DNA of 64,000 bases. It comes from Bidens hawaiensis (lineage: Eukaryota; Streptophyta; Magnoliopsida; Asterales; Asteraceae). Positions 12,236 to 24,626 of this stretch are shown here, in pieces. The stretch is from the NCBI GenBank assembly GCA_021521415.1, contig JAIQDT010014611.1:119102-183101 (forward strand), written 5' to 3'. Made by a program: the position numbers and the translations under genes. The notes beneath the pieces are model-generated. The model did no database searches and was not told where the DNA came from. It was given only the letters and a program-made list of their open reading frames with translations. Position 1 is the first letter of the stretch; each line of letters begins with the position of its first letter.

Positions 12236-13522
12236 TTACTCGGGATTGATCATCCCGTTAAGCTCAACAAGATTTTGAAAACGAGCTCGGTCAAACGCTT
12301 TAGTAAAAAGATCGGCGAAATTATCTAACGAATCAACCTTTTCTAGAACTATTAATTTCTTCTCAGCACAATCCCGTATAAAATGATGACGAATGTCAAT
12401 GTGTTTAGTTTTGCTATGTTTTACGGGATTGTTAGTTACTGAGATTGCAGCAGTGTTATCAATACAAATAGGAGTTTGAGTGAAATTCAGACCGTAATCG
12501 CGCAATTGCTGTTGTATCCAAAGAACCTGGGAGCAGCAGTTTGATGCTGCCATGTACTCTGCTTCACAGGTAGAAATGGCGACAGAGGTCTGCTTCTTGC
12601 ACTGCCATGACACCAATCTTCCTCCCAGAAACTGGCAACCACCTGTTGTCGACTTCCGATTCTGATTGCAACCTCCATAGTCAGAATCCGTGTAAGCGAC
12701 CAAGTCCAGGTCTCCCCCTTTCGTGTACCACAATCCCAGCTTAGGCTTGCCGTTGAGATACCGCAATATCCTCTTTACTCCCTTCATGTGAGATTCCTTT
12801 GGGTTTGCCTGAAAACGAGCACAGAGACAAACTGTAAACATAATGTCAGGTCTAGATGCAGTTAAATACATTAAAGAACCTATGATTGCTCGATATTGGG
12901 TGGGGTCCACATCTGCATCACTGTCTGAATCAGCACCCAGTTTGTGGTTGACGCAAACTGGAGTATCAAATGGAGTGCCGTCCTCCATCTTGAAGCGTTT
13001 GAGAATGTCTTGGACATATTTAGTTTGATGGATGAACATCCCATCTTTCTTCTGATCGACCTGCAATCCTAAAAAGAAAGTTAATTCACCCATTGCACTC
13101 ATTTCAAACCTCTTTTTCATGACTTCTTCAAAATCCTGACACATGGCGACTTTTGATGCAGCAAAGATGATGTCATCCACGTAGACTTGAACTAGAAGAA
13201 AATCTCCCCCCTTTCTCTTGACAAATAGCGTGATGTCGATCTTTCCTCTTTCGAACCCATTCTCAAGTAAGTAATCTGATAAGGTTGCATACCAGGCACG
13301 AGGGGCCTGATGTAGTCTGTATAGCGCTTTACTCAGCTTGTACACATGATCTGGAAAGTCAGGGTCAGGAAAACCTGGAGGCTGTTCAACGTATACTGCC
13401 TCATCGACTTTACCATTCAGAAAAGCACTTTTCACGTCTAACTGGAACACCTTCATCTCATTGTATGCAGCAAATGCCAAAAATAGTCGAATGGCTTCCA
13501 ATCTAGCCACAGGAGCAAACAC
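12236..13522 (-). pseudogene. pol: Copia reverse transcriptase and RNase H (end of pol)
   Basis: 428 codons are open and end at the pol stop. The RT shows FQLDVKSAFLNG with its metal-binding Asp, LYRLHQAPRAWY, and the catalytic YVDD. RNase H follows (TDSDYGG, STCEAEYMA, DNTAAI, KHIDIRHHFIRD). This is the longest intact piece of the element's polyprotein. It is out of frame with 13612-14448 upstream, so it cannot be made as part of a full polyprotein. It lacks the first part of the RT fingers, which fall in the broken stretch. Confidence 0.9.
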
Positions 13523-13611
13523 TTCATTGTAGTCGATCCCTTTCTTGCTGATTAAACCCTTTTACTACCAGCCTTGCCTTGTTCCTTATGATTATCCCTT
13601 TCTCATCTCTC

Positions 13612-14448
13612 TTACATTTGAAAACCCATTTGGTGCCAATAGCATGAACATTTTTCGGTTTTGCAAACCAATTTCCATACTTCCATCTTCTCGAACTGGG
13701 CTAACTCTTCTTGCATGGCTTCGACCCACGAGCTGTCCTTTAGAGCCATTTGATAGTTCTTTGGTTCAATCTGGCTGATGAAGCAGGTGTACAAGCATTC
13801 ATTTAAGATACCCGTTTCTTTAATGCTTGCGTAAACACAAGTGTGCTCATTCAAGCTTCGTCTTGTTTGTACACCGTCAGACAGATCACCTATCACGTTC
13901 TCCAAAGGGTGATTTTTGTGAACTCCAGTAGTCGGAACCGAACTGACTTGCAGATTGTCTTCCAGGTTCGAAGAGAGTTCATCAATGGGCGATTGTTGTT
14001 GAGAGTGAAATGGATTGAAAAATTCGTCTTCAGTAGGGGCAGCAGTGGTATCAGCAGCAGTTGACGAGGAAGGTTGATATTCATTGTACTGCGGACGTTG
14101 CACAAAATTTTCTTCCTCATCATACAGAATCTGTGTAGCAATTTTCTCATCAACTTCTGCAAAATCCAAGTAAGGCATATTAAAGGATTTGAACAGTTTA
14201 TCATAGTCAAAAGCTTCAGCGGGTCCCGTGCTAGGCATTGGTGGTTTGTAACTCGTGATGTCGGTGTTACATACCACTTCAACCTTGCTGCTCGATAAAT
14301 TAAAGACTCTTCTGTTGGGTGTCCCAACAACATATCCGACTAAAATACCTTCGTCGGCTTTCTCACCAAATTTTGAGTTTGTCTTTAATATCGTACATGG
14401 GGACCCGAATGGTTCGAGACCATTCAAGTTTGGCTTTCGACCATGCAT
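13612..14448 (-). pseudogene. pol: Copia integrase C-terminal part and linker to RT
   Basis: 278 open codons start in the integrase C-terminal region (GRKPNLNGLEPFGSPC, EGILVGYVVGTPNRRVF). An acidic linker with Asn/Gln-rich stretches follows, then the RT approach (NYQMALKDSSWVEAMQEELAQFEKM). The frame differs from both neighbouring segments, giving one frameshift between 14448 and 14484 and another between 13522 and 13612. Confidence 0.8.
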
Positions 14449-14483
14449 AAGTTCATAACAAGTTATATTTAGCCTTTTAACAG

Positions 14484-15545
14484 TTAAAACACGATTAAGG
14501 ATATAACAGGCTGTGGCAACTGCTTCAGCCAGAACACCACAGGAAGTTTAGTAGCAGCCAGCATGGTTCTGGCTCCTTCAATTAGCGTCCTGTTCTTCCT
14601 CTCAGCCACTCCATTTTGTTGCGGAGTATACGGGGCGCTGTACTGGTGGTCTATCCCTTTCTGTAAGCAGAACATCTCCATCTGGTAGTTCTTGAACTCT
14701 GTCCCATTGTCACTCCTGATGTACTTAACCTTTCTCCCCACAATATTTTCAACCTTGGTAATCAGGTTAATTACTAACTGAACCATCTCATCTTTTGCCT
14801 TCAGAAAGTATACCCAAGAGTATCGAGAGTAATCGTCAGTTGTTACCAAGCAATATGATGTTCCACCTAGACTTTTTACATTCACGGGACCGAAGAGATC
14901 CATGTGAAGTAGGTCTAGGGTACTGACTATTGAATTAACCTTCTTGGAGAGATGGGGTTTCTTGTGTTCCTTTCCCTTCTTGCACGATAAGCATTGGTCT
15001 TCAAAGTTGAAATTCTTCAAGGGAACACCAAGCACCAGCCCATTCTTGACAATGTAGTTCATTTTTATAAGATGTATATGCCCCATTCTTCGATGCCATA
15101 ACTCGGACTCTGATTCAGTTGCTTTTGACAGAAGACATGATTCTTCTGTTTCCATCTCAGTTAACCTCATATCCATTACATATGTGTTCTTTTCTCTTGG
15201 AGCTTTCATCACCACCCATGCCTCTGGTATCTTAAAACCAGGATACATAACTATTGCTTCATTTTTAGTAAAGTGCATTGTGTACTCTTTGTCACAAATC
15301 TGAGATACACTCAATAGATTATGCTTCAACTCCTCAACAAAATTCACCTTTTCCAATTTCATTTTTCCATTTGTCACAGTTCCAATACCAGTAATTCTAC
15401 CACCACTCTCTCCAGCAAAACTTACCCTACCTCCTTGAACAGGTTTCCATTCGTGTAACAAATTTTTGTTACCAGTCATGTGCCGGGAACAGCCGCTGTC
15501 TACAACCCACAGATTGTTTACTGCCCTGTTCAACTGTTCCTGCAC
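14484..15545 (-). pseudogene. pol: Copia protease and integrase core
   Basis: The segment begins with the retropepsin core (WVVDSGCSRHMTG, catalytic DSG). The GAG-pre-integrase zinc region comes next (LWHRRMGH, CLSCKKGK). The integrase catalytic core then shows LHMDLFGP, RSDNGTEF and the Glu in QQNGVAERKN, a complete D-D-E set. The frame is lost just after LPVVFWL. The product would insert element DNA into chromosomes and leave 5-bp duplications, matching the CTGTC seen here. Confidence 0.9.
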
Positions 15546-15560
15546 AGTTAAAGAAAGAGA

Positions 15561-16375
15561 TTAAAATCTAGGGACCCAAGACCTACTGGTCTTGGGTCGA
15601 TTAAATCTGTTAAACGGCATCCTGTACTTTGGTTGCCCAAAGTCAGTTTGAGAATGATTTCTGTAAGTCCTAAAAGGAAACCTTCTTGAGTATTGACTAT
15701 GAGGCCTACCAAACCTTATTGAATTAACCGAATTATGATGGTAGGTTTGGTTGTTAACTGGGAAAAACTGAGATTGATATCTTTGAAATCTTGGTTTAGT
15801 CCAATGTCTTAACTTTGGTGAGTTTGCATTCTTACAATTATAGTAATTACTATTCGTTTTATTCTCAATTTTCGGAGGCCACATACCTCTGAATCTCTGA
15901 TTTAGAGGGCAATCAGCAATCAGGTGTCCTATTTGATTGCATCTGAAACAACTCCTATGTTCAACTTTCGTCTCAACAGTTGTTTCAGATGTTGAGGTTG
16001 CATTACTACCCGTTTGTCTAACATATGGTGGGACAAACGGGTTTAGGGGAGAGTTCTTTTCAATTGGCTTATATTCCTCCCCACGTTTTAGTAACACTAC
16101 CTCTTCGTTTATCTCACTTGATTCGGATGTCTTGTCCGAATTTGATGAGACAAAACTAGGAGCAGAAATCTTAACATTTGAAACAGGCTTACATGTTTCG
16201 CTTTTACTAACTTCAGGTTCTTTAATCGAAACTTTGACAAGAACTGTCGGACTAATTTCAACATCAACAGATTTCTGATTACTAGGATCATACGTATAGT
16301 TATGGTTATATGGTGGTGGAACTTTAGAAAATCCAATTCCCCCTTTGTTAACTGGGGAACGTTAAACACTTACGA
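15561..16375 (-). pseudogene. gag: Copia gag-to-protease segment with CCHC knuckle
   Basis: The segment includes the zinc knuckle CFRCNQIGHLIADC (near 15913-15954) and a basic Arg/Asn/Gln-rich tail. A Ser/Glu-rich stretch lies upstream. An in-frame stop just above 16375 separates it from a coiled-coil-like region (16376-16687, rich in Lys, Glu and Leu), which links it to the capsid part. A stop also separates it from the protease at 15545. Confidence 0.7.
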
Positions 16376-16687
16376 TGTGATCAAGCATTGCTGAGGAGTT
16401 TCTAAACTGTTCAAATTTTCTGTTTAATTCCACCACTTTTACCTTGTAATCAGCTATCTGTTTATCCCTTTCAGCAATTAGTTTGGTTTTTTCCTCTAAC
16501 ACTTCATAACTAAGATCAATAACTTGTATTTTCTCAGCTAGACTGGCTTTAAGACTTCTGATATCCTTTTCACTAGCTTTTATTTTTACTGAGTAACTGT
16601 TTTCTCTAGTTTAGTATAGTGATGATCTTCTTTTAACGTTTTAAATTGAGCGTCCAAACTAACAAACTGATCAGTTATTGTTTTCAA

Positions 16688-18196
16688 TTATTCAGACAGA
16701 TTTTCACATTGCATACAAGGGAGTTCAGAACTTACCTCAGAAAGCTGATCGTTCACTTCTGCCATATAAGCTTTATTTTCTCCCGTCTCTTTCTCACTCC
16801 CTCCAGTTTTAATGTTTACCAAGTTAGCCTGTTCGAACACTTCCTCAACTTGCAGATTCCAGTTGTATCCCCCATGGTGTCTAGATACCATAGCCCTATT
16901 CTCACTACCTCCCCCATTTTGTTGTGCAGGCCTGTTCTGACTACGTTCGACTATCTCATTTGTACATTCCTTGGCAAAGTGACCATTTTGTTAACAGTTG
17001 TAACATCTAACCTTTGATTTGTCAAAACCTGGTCTTTCGCCAACGAACTTTCTACCCGTTTTCTTCATGAACCTTTTAACCCGTCTTACTATCATAGCCA
17101 TCTGCCACTGCAGATCCATCTCTTCTAGATCATCAGCATCAATCTGATCATAGTCTTCATCCAAAGTTGCGGGATCGACTATTTTACCTTCGATGTAATT
17201 CTCATAAGATGCAATGAAAGATGCATAGAGAGCAAACTGCTGTTCAGCTGATTTAACACTCATGGGCATCTGTGAGTAGTTGTTGGTTGGAACATTTGAT
17301 GAACAGTTACCAGTTGTGGCTTGAGGTTTTGAAGAATTATTTCCTGCAGCTACGAAACATACATCACCATCCATGTTGAGAGTCACATGACCATCCTGAG
17401 TTGAATTTGAGTGTGAGTCTCCCTTTGAGTAATAAGCAGAGGATTCTGACTTTGAACTTGAACTTGAAGTAACTTTCGCACCATACATTCCCGGATCCTG
17501 AACCTGATCAGTTGGTGTCTCTTTCCGAACCATGTTAAGTTCAAAAGTTCTTAATTTATTGACTGCTGTTTCCAAATCGATATTGGCAAACTCTTTATCT
17601 TCTCTCATCAAAACCGTGTACATTTCCCATTTCGGTGGAAGAGCATCAAGAAGTTTCTCTACTATCTCCTCTTCTTTGTATACAATGGAGTAATTGCTTA
17701 GTTCGGTCATCAGGTGATAATATCTTATGATGATATCATCAAGTGATTCATTTTTCAAATATTTGAACACCGAGAATTGGGTTTTTAGTAGCTTAATTTT
17801 GGATGCACGTATCCCCACATTACCTTCATATCGATTTTCTAGCGTTTCCCATAGCTCTCTAGCGGTTTTGTATTTCCTGAATGTGTGAAGAATCTCTTGT
17901 GGAAGAGCCATGGTGATCGCCGCATGAGCTTTACTCTCTGCCTCATACATTTTCCTCTCCTCCTCATCCATCTTACTGTACTTCTTTATTTGATCACGAC
18001 CCTCAAACAAGGCCGTTGGTGGAATGTATCCATCTTGTATGCACACCCACATCTTAGCATCTTGTTATTTAACATACTGTTCAAACCGATCTTTCCAAGC
18101 AACGAAATCGGTACCCTTAAGCATTTTCGGAGCCTTAATTGTTGAACCGGCCTCAACTTCCATTTTCACCAGTTCCGTAATGTTTATCGAAGTCAT
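16688..18196 (-). pseudogene. gag: Copia gag (UBN2-type) with two nonsense codons
   Basis: The natural start is ATG at 18196, about 490 bases into the element from the outer LTR edge of 18690. Codon 44 is a stop (18065-18067). After it the UBN2-type gag domain is open ([44 protein letters not shown]). A first CCHC knuckle (CYNC...GHFAKEC) is itself broken by a stop at 16991-16993, and the frame stays open to 16688. This is the particle protein. Two point nonsense changes disable it while the frame is otherwise conserved, consistent with recent decay. Confidence 0.85.
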
Positions 18197-18269
18197 TGCT
18201 AAAAGTAACACAACTCAAAACACGAGGAAAGTATAAAATAATTTTTTATTATTTTGAACAGTGCCCAGT

Positions 18270-18475
18270 AGGCGAAGTTATGCTTAACTTCTAACTTCGC
18301 TTAAGCTTAACTTCGCTTATACTCAACTTTGCTAAACCTTAACTTCGCTTGCTTCTTAACTTCGCCTAATGTTAACTTCGCTTATTGACAACTTCGCTTA
18401 ATTCAAGCGAACTTGTGAGACAAGCGAAATTAATGATAACTTCGCTTAAACTAATATCTTCGCCTAAACCCTACG
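18270..18475 (-). repeat. AACTTCGC motif cluster in the copia 5' leader
   Basis: About eight exact AACTTCGC/GCGAAGTT octamers plus several one-mismatch variants lie in about 200 bases between the PBS and the gag start. The same motif fills the internal spacer and the LTRs. No ORF. Confidence 0.75.
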
Positions 18476-18675
18476 AACAGTGAACACAAGGTTTTTGCAG
18501 TTTTTAATTTGACGTATTGCGAGGAATGCGAAGGTGTAACGGGTTATATTTGATAGTGGGAGATGGGTAGGACACAAAAACTCGGTATTTCAACGTAAAC
18601 TCGTCCCGCGAAAAGTCGAAAGGAACGATTTCTACACTCGTGTGATAATCCCGAACCACACAATCACGAGCAAAT

Positions 18676-18687
18676 GCTCTGATACCA
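18676..18687 (-). other. Initiator-Met tRNA primer-binding site of the copia element
   Basis: On the minus strand the sequence reads TGGTATCAGAGC, two bases inside the 5' LTR (18690-19095). It is complementary to the 3' end of plant initiator methionine tRNA, the standard copia primer. It fixes the element orientation as minus. Confidence 0.9.
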
Positions 18688-18689
18688 AT

Positions 18690-19095
18690 TGTAGGTTCCC
18701 AGCCGGATCTACACGGAAGTATCTCGTACTACGTAGGTGCGGAATCCCTACGTAAGACGATACGAGTGTTCGATGCGATATACGTTAAAACCAAGCACTA
18801 ATACACGTTACAATACTCAAAAGACACGTTGTATTGCAACTCCTTTAACACGTGATATACAAATCACAATTACACGTTCTGAAAAACTTCCTTACAAACA
18901 AGCCGTAACCTAGAATATAAAGACCTCGACAACTTCGCCTAACAGACTAGGCGAAGTTGTCAATAACTTCGCTTGTCCACAAGTTCGCTTATAACAGGCG
19001 AACTTGTGAGACAACTTAACTTAAAACATCAAAACAAAACAAACTAACACGATTACAGACACTAGATACTGAACTACTGACATCATGTACCAACA
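18690..19095 (-). repeat. 5' LTR of the copia element
   Basis: This 406-bp partner of 6673-7078 carries the same two hairpins (the first at 18928-18941 with 18948-18961). I counted six base differences between the two LTRs, about 98.5 percent identity by eye, so insertion is recent relative to the gypsy host. Confidence 0.9.
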
Positions 19096-20350
19096 CTGTC
19101 CTTCTGACAGATCGAAAGAACGTTCAAACACCGATTTACTATGTCAGCAGAATATTATCGGATCCGGAAACAATATACTCCATGCTTGAAAAACTTGTGT
19201 TGGCGCTGGTCTATGCTGCCCAACGCCTCCGCATGTACTTTCAAGGACATCCCATCAATGTCTTAACCAGATACAAGCTCAAAAACATTCTCGGTAAACC
19301 AGAATTGTCTGGGCGCTTGGCCAAATGGGCCATCGAACTAGGTGAGCATGCAATAGAGTAAAAACCTAGGCCAGCAATCAAAGGGCGGGTGTTCGCGGAC
19401 TTCGTCACGGAAGTTCCGCATCACAAGGAAAAAGGAATGTTTGATCGAACAACAACCCCAAGCACCTCCGAAATCAGGACAGATTTGGTCTCTATTCACG
19501 GACGGAGCTTCAAGCAGTGAGGGATGTGGCGCAGGCCTCAGGCTAGTCAATCCCGAAAGCCATGAGTTTACATATGCCATAAAGTTGGATTTTAAATGTA
19601 CCAACAACGAGGCGGAATACGAAGCTTTCTTGGCAGGCTTACGGATAGCCAAAAAGCTTGGGGTTAAATATTTGGAAGCTCGGGTGGATTCCATGTTGAT
19701 TGCGGGACAAATCAACTGTACATATGAGGCTAAGAACGATGTCATGGCTTCATATGAATCACAGGAAAAAGATTTGATGCTCCAGTTCTCTTCTTGCAGG
19801 GTCATTCATATAAAGAGAAGCGAGAACAAATCAGCGGATGCTCTCAGCAAGTTGGCTTCAACAAACTTTGAACACTTTGCCAAGAATATCCGCATCGAAA
19901 TATTAGATCGCCCGTCTGTTCCGCAACATCAAGTTTTAGTGATCCAAACGGGAGTGGAATCCTGGATGACACCCATTATGGCATGCTTGTCATCAGGAAC
20001 ACTTCCGGAGGGTAAAACAACGGCCCTGAAGATAAAGCACAAAGCCTTGAATTATCATATTCTTGATGGTGTTTTATACCGACGTTCCTTCCTCGGACCA
20101 CTACTTCGATGTGTGGATGCCGAGGACACGAACTATTTAATCAGAGAAATTCACGAAGGCATTTGTGGTCTTCAAGCTGGCCCGCGCATGGTTGTGGCGA
20201 AATTAATGAATGCCGGATACTATTGGCCAGGGATGCACTTGGACGCTGTAAACGAAATCAGAAAATGCGATTCCTGCCAACGTCACGCTCATTACACGCT
20301 ACGACCAAAGAACGAGTTAGTTCCAGTCACTTCAGCTTGGCCGTTCCATA
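19096..20350 (+). pseudogene. pol: Tat-type pol, second part: RNase H end, archaeal-type RNase H, integrase zinc domain
   Basis: Reading resumes exactly where the copia element cut it (AV|LLTDRKN). After the end of the first RNase H there is an in-frame stop near 19359 and a frame change before 19441. A second RNase H follows, with its acidic residues in LFTDGAS, NNEAEYEA and KSADALSKL, a Tat-lineage trait. Next comes the integrase HHCC zinc region (YWPGMHLDAVNEIRKCDSCQRHA). The frame ends near 20366 at a stop. Confidence 0.85.
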
Positions 20351-21221
20351 ATGGGCAGTGGACATAATGGGACCTTTCCCTAAAGCCCCCGGACATGTCA
20401 AATTCTTGATAGTAGCCATCGACTACTTTACAAAGTGGGTGGAGGCTAAACCGGTGGCTTCCATAACAGCAGCAAGTGTTAAGAAATTCCTGTGGGAATT
20501 CATAATATGCCGGTTTGGCCTTCCTCTGGAACTCGTTAGTGATAATGGAACCCAGTTCGCGGACAGTGGGCTACAAGAATGGTTAAAAGAATTACACATT
20601 TCTCAAATCTTCACCTCAGTAGCCCACCCGCAGGCGAATGGTCAGGTTGAACGAACCAATCGGACCATCAAAGAAGGAATTAAGGCCAGGCTTGGAACTA
20701 AAAGGACGGGTTGGGTCGATGAATTACCCCATGTGTTATGGGCTTTCCGCACTCGAAAGAATTCCAGTAATTCCGAAACCCCCTTTAGTTTACCTTATGG
20801 CACAGAGGCCATGATTCCGGCCGAAATTGGAATCCCATCCGCCAGATTCCTCATGATCGAGGATAATGATCATGAACTCCGGATGAACCTTAACCTCCTC
20901 GAGGAGAGAAGGGAATTGGCATCGATCCGCGAGCATAATTATAAACACTAGTTGCAAAAATATTACAACTCGCGGATCCAAAGATGTGAATTCGACGCGG
21001 GAGACTTCGTCTTCCGCAGTAACGAAGCCTCAGGGCAAGAGCCCTTGGGCAATTTGGCCTCTACCTGGGAAGGAACTTATAGAATCCAGAAAGTTTTATC
21101 TAAAGGTGCCTATAAACTAGAAAGGTTGGATGGGACAGATATCCCTAGAACTTGGAATGGGGCCCAACTGAAGAAATGCTACATTTATTGGGTTTGTCTT
21201 TTGGCCTGCGTGCCTAACTAG
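20340..21221 (+). pseudogene. pol: Tat-type integrase core and C-terminus
   Basis: After a frameshift at about 20350 the catalytic core is open from 20358. Asp is in DIMGPFP, Asp in SDNGTQF, Glu in NGQVERTNRT, so the D-D-E triad is complete. A stop at 20949-20951 interrupts it, and the C-terminal region continues in 20952-21221 (GDFVFR, YRIQKVLSKGAYKL, RTWNGAQLKKCY). This short end is homologous to the integrase tail at 57112-57321. The downstream 250 bases to the antisense gene are non-coding. Confidence 0.85.
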
Positions 21222-21473
21222 ATGTTAAGAACCTTTGTAATTTCGTTTCTTGTAATTTGGCTTATGCCTCAGTTATGAAAATTTTCATTTCAGTCATTTG
21301 AGACTTGTATTATTATGTAATCCTTTATTCGTTCACAAAGAAGATCCTCTAAAAACACTTATATTATAAAAAATAAACAAAGTGTGCCGGATACAAAAAC
21401 AAGACTTCTTTATTCATAACAAAAAGGGATTACAGAAATACAACGGAGTTTTACATACAAAGGAAAAATCTAT

Positions 21474-24142
21474 CTATGACGCGGCATCGGTATGCTTTGC
21501 ACTATCGTCCCCATCATCATCTTCTTCATCCTCTGCATCTTCTTCATCAGAATCAAAAAGAGACTTCAGTTGTTGGATGCTATCTTCTTTATCCGCAAGC
21601 TCGGATATCTGCTCGGCCAAAGAAAATTTCAAGGCATCAAAGTCCTTGGTCTTCTGTTTAAGGATAGCGGCGGTATCTTGGCCAGCCAGAACATATTCCT
21701 CAGGAAGCTTAGAGGTTGAGCCAAACTTATAGCCTTCCTCGAAACCTAACTGGCGACCAGCTTGCTTTGAAGCTTTAAGAAGGATAGCCACACAGTTCCC
21801 AAGCTCATCACTTGCCAGAACGTTGGCAATGACCTGCTAAGCAATTATGTATAAATAATTTTAAACACTTACATTATTTATAACAAAAATAAGGTACATA
21901 CCTTGGAGACAGCCTCAGCTAATAGCCACCGTTGATCCGCCTTAGCCCGGACAAGCTCCATCTTATGACGGGCGCATTCCAGGGCCTGCGCGCGGTTTTT
22001 AGCATTAAGGTCAAGTAGACGCTTGTCCTTGGCCACCGATTCAGCTAGAAGGGCCTCCATCACTTTGGCTTGTTCATCCAATTGATCTGGAGAACACCCC
22101 TCGCTTCCTCAGCAGCGGATCAAGAAACCTTCTCCGCCTCTAGGGCCTGGCTAGCTTCCCTAGCTTCGTTGATAGCCTTAAGGGCTTCATCTTTGGCGTC
22201 GGAAGCAGAGGCCGCCAGTTCGTCCCATTGCTCATTCATCGCCAACCAGTCCCTGGTTATTTCATGGGTAGTGGACATAGTATTCGCCAAGTAATAAGAA
22301 TGGGAGTTCAGCAATTCTTGGCGGATACTAAGGCGACGTCTCTCCTTTTCACCATGCGGAAGACTCTCCCGCAAAAATTCAAAACATGTATCCACGTCAC
22401 AAAATGTCTAATCATGACGTAAGGACCAATTAGGTTGATGCGGGGTAGGGTCTTCCTCCTCAGGAGTGGGAGAAGTTTGAGAAGTGTAAGGAAACGTGCT
22501 CATCCCCCCTTGATCCCTGAAATGGTAAACGTTATGAGAAGGCGACATCTTGGCAGGATCAGTTGTGTCGACCCCCTTTTGCTTCAATGGAGAATAATCT
22601 GTCACAATGACCGGATTCTCAACAGTATTAGGAGGTGGCGATGGTGGACGGGGAGGCGAATCTTTCAAACCGGAAATACCCTCAGAAAGGCTATACAGGT
22701 TCACTGAAAAGCATTAACAATGGGTTAGGAATGTTCCAATTCAAAACAGATAAAAAGGTAGGATAAACTTTGCAGACCTAACGACGGGTCTTCCACATCG
22801 AGTTGTTCCAACCGGGCCTCCAAGGAGGAAGTATTGGTTTTCTTGGATTTTTTCTTCTTCGAAACAATCTTTACCGAATTAACCTTGCGCTTACCCGCCA
22901 CCTTGGAGGCGCCCGCGTCAACAACCGGATGTTGGCCCTCAGCGGCAACATCATCACCTTCAGGATCCTTCCCATCCGCAGCAGTTTCAACGTCATGTTG
23001 ACCCGCCGCTTGGTTAGCAGTGGCTCGTTGACGGGTGAGACCTGCAGTTGAGTCCATAGCTTTATTAGCATCAGTTGAACTAGCTTCTCCACAAAGTGAT
23101 GACTCCTCGCTAGACGAAAAGAGTACGATCACTCCGCTAGAAGTAATGGCAGTTACAGGCCGGGGTTGTAGAATACCCTCACCTTTGAGTATGGCTTCTT
23201 CAACATACTTCTCACCTGTGGAATACATTGGTTCGGAGACCACTGGTTCCGGACGGACGGCAGTAGGGAACAAAAAATTGGTGCGGGTGCGATCCAAAAA
23301 GGGTCCATCTTTAGGATCAATCGGACGACGTACCATCATTCCCCCTTCTTTGTCTAACAAAGTGCTGAAGGCGGAACCTTGACCTACACAAATAAATAAA
23401 GTCAGAAACGGTTCATATTAAGAAAAAGATGGAGGCCATGAACAAACTCACTCATATCGGTTTTCTCATAATATGGCTCCAATTTAGGGAACGGCCATAA
23501 ACGGCTCATCTTCGCACTCACCATCGCTCCCTCATGAATGGGACGCATGGGAGTTGGGGTAGATATCAGCGTTTTAAACCATGAAAGACCTTCGTGAGCA
23601 AGCACAGCAACAACAGGCGGCGGAGTGTCCGCCTTGCGTTTCGTCATCTTGAACGGAATGACGTCCTCCCGGATCCAGAAAAACTTTGGCTTCCAGCCAT
23701 GAAGACTACGGAGCCACTCCGTGCCGATGGTCCTCTTCTCGATGGATGCAAAACTGTACCACCCATCGCGAAGGGTCATTTTATAAAAAATGGCAAACAT
23801 GCCAACGGTAGGTTCAAGGTTGTGGGTTTGGCAACAGAATTCGAACTGTCGAATCCTCAACATCCCGAAGGGATGGATTTGTGAAAGATGAATCCCGTAA
23901 GTTGTCAAGATTGATTGGACAAACTTGGTAACCGGTATTCGGAAGTTCCCCGTTGTAAAATGATATACATATACGGCCATTTTATTCAGGGGAGGACTAG
24001 CGGCAATAGAACCGCTAGCAGGACGTTCCGGCTCCCACTCTGTCGTCAATCCGTACACGTTGACAACGTCATTATAATCCTCTTCTTTAAGGCAGACGGC
24101 AACCTCGCTGATAGCAGGGGTACTCTTCTTCTCTTTAGCCAT
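21474..24142 (-). pseudogene. Antisense gene A of the Tat-type element ('putative gypsy-type transposon' protein)
   Basis: Start at ATG 24142. Exon 1 (to about 23450) encodes the conserved N-terminal domain (KMAVYVYHFTTGNFRIP, YGIHLSQIHPFGMLRIRQFEF, FFWIREDVIPF), which I recognise as the plant putative-transposase gypsy-type family of unknown function. Exon 2 (about 23382-22725) is Ser/Glu-rich with a Lys-rich stretch (KKKKSKK). Later exons give an Ala/Glu-rich coiled coil and an acidic C-terminus (DEEDAEDEEDDDGDD). There is an in-frame stop at 22408-22410 and a frame break near 22100. It runs opposite to gag-pol and has its own TATA promoter. Probably nuclear or particle-associated, but its role is not known. 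Confidence 0.75.
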
Positions 24143-24260
24143 TTCAATTTAAGAAAAGATTAAGAAATCTCAGAAGGTTGAAGAAATCTCAGAGAATGTT
24201 GAAAGGTCTCAAGTGTTTGAAGAAAATCTGAAAATGATAAAGATTAAATGGAAACCACAA

Positions 24261-24292
24261 GGGTTATATTTATACCCATCACAATTAATGCG
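24261..24292 (-). promoter_or_regulatory. Promoter of antisense gene A (conserved box plus TATA)
   Basis: On the minus strand CGCATTAATTGTGAT (24292-24278) is followed by three bases and TATAAATA, about 130 bases before the ATG at 24142. The same box, the same 3-base gap and a TATA box precede the two other antisense genes in this window. That shared spacing is the evidence for function. Confidence 0.7.
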
Positions 24293-24626
24293 ATCCATAA
24301 AGTGCCAGAGGAGAGAGCAACCGCGGACCGCCAGATGGCTGACAGGTCAGGCGGGAAATTCAAGATAGTGCAAACAGACTGTCAACAACGTCATACACGT
24401 CTTGTCAGTTGCCCTCAAGAAATTTCTCTCTCCGCCACGTCGCCATAGTTATCCAAATTTTCAAACATTTCAAAAGTCGAAGATCTCAGAAAAATCTTCT
24501 CAAAAGATATTAAAAATAGTAGAATACCCGTAAAAGACGAAAGAAATATTCCACATTAATTATCCAAAAAATAATTACAAGAAGGAAAAGAAAAAATTAC
24601 AAGATACAAAAACATTAAAGCCTATC

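Larger units (their letters stand above)
6673..19095 (-). mobile_element. Ty1/copia retrotransposon, SIRE/Maximus-like, nested in gypsy pol, with an extra 3' ORF
   Basis: Two 406-bp LTRs (6673-7078 and 18690-19095) differ at only about six sites. The perfect target duplication CTGTC lies at 6668-6672 and 19096-19100. On the minus strand the order is LTR, initiator-Met PBS, gag, protease, integrase, reverse transcriptase, RNase H, a 2.1 kb spacer, an extra ORF of about 980 codons, PPT, LTR. RT following integrase defines copia. The long gag, the RNase H end (KHIDIRHHFIRD) and a downstream ORF suggest the SIRE/Maximus lineage by memory. At 12.4 kb it is large for a copia element. Its LTRs are more alike than those of its host element, as nesting requires. 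Confidence 0.9.
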
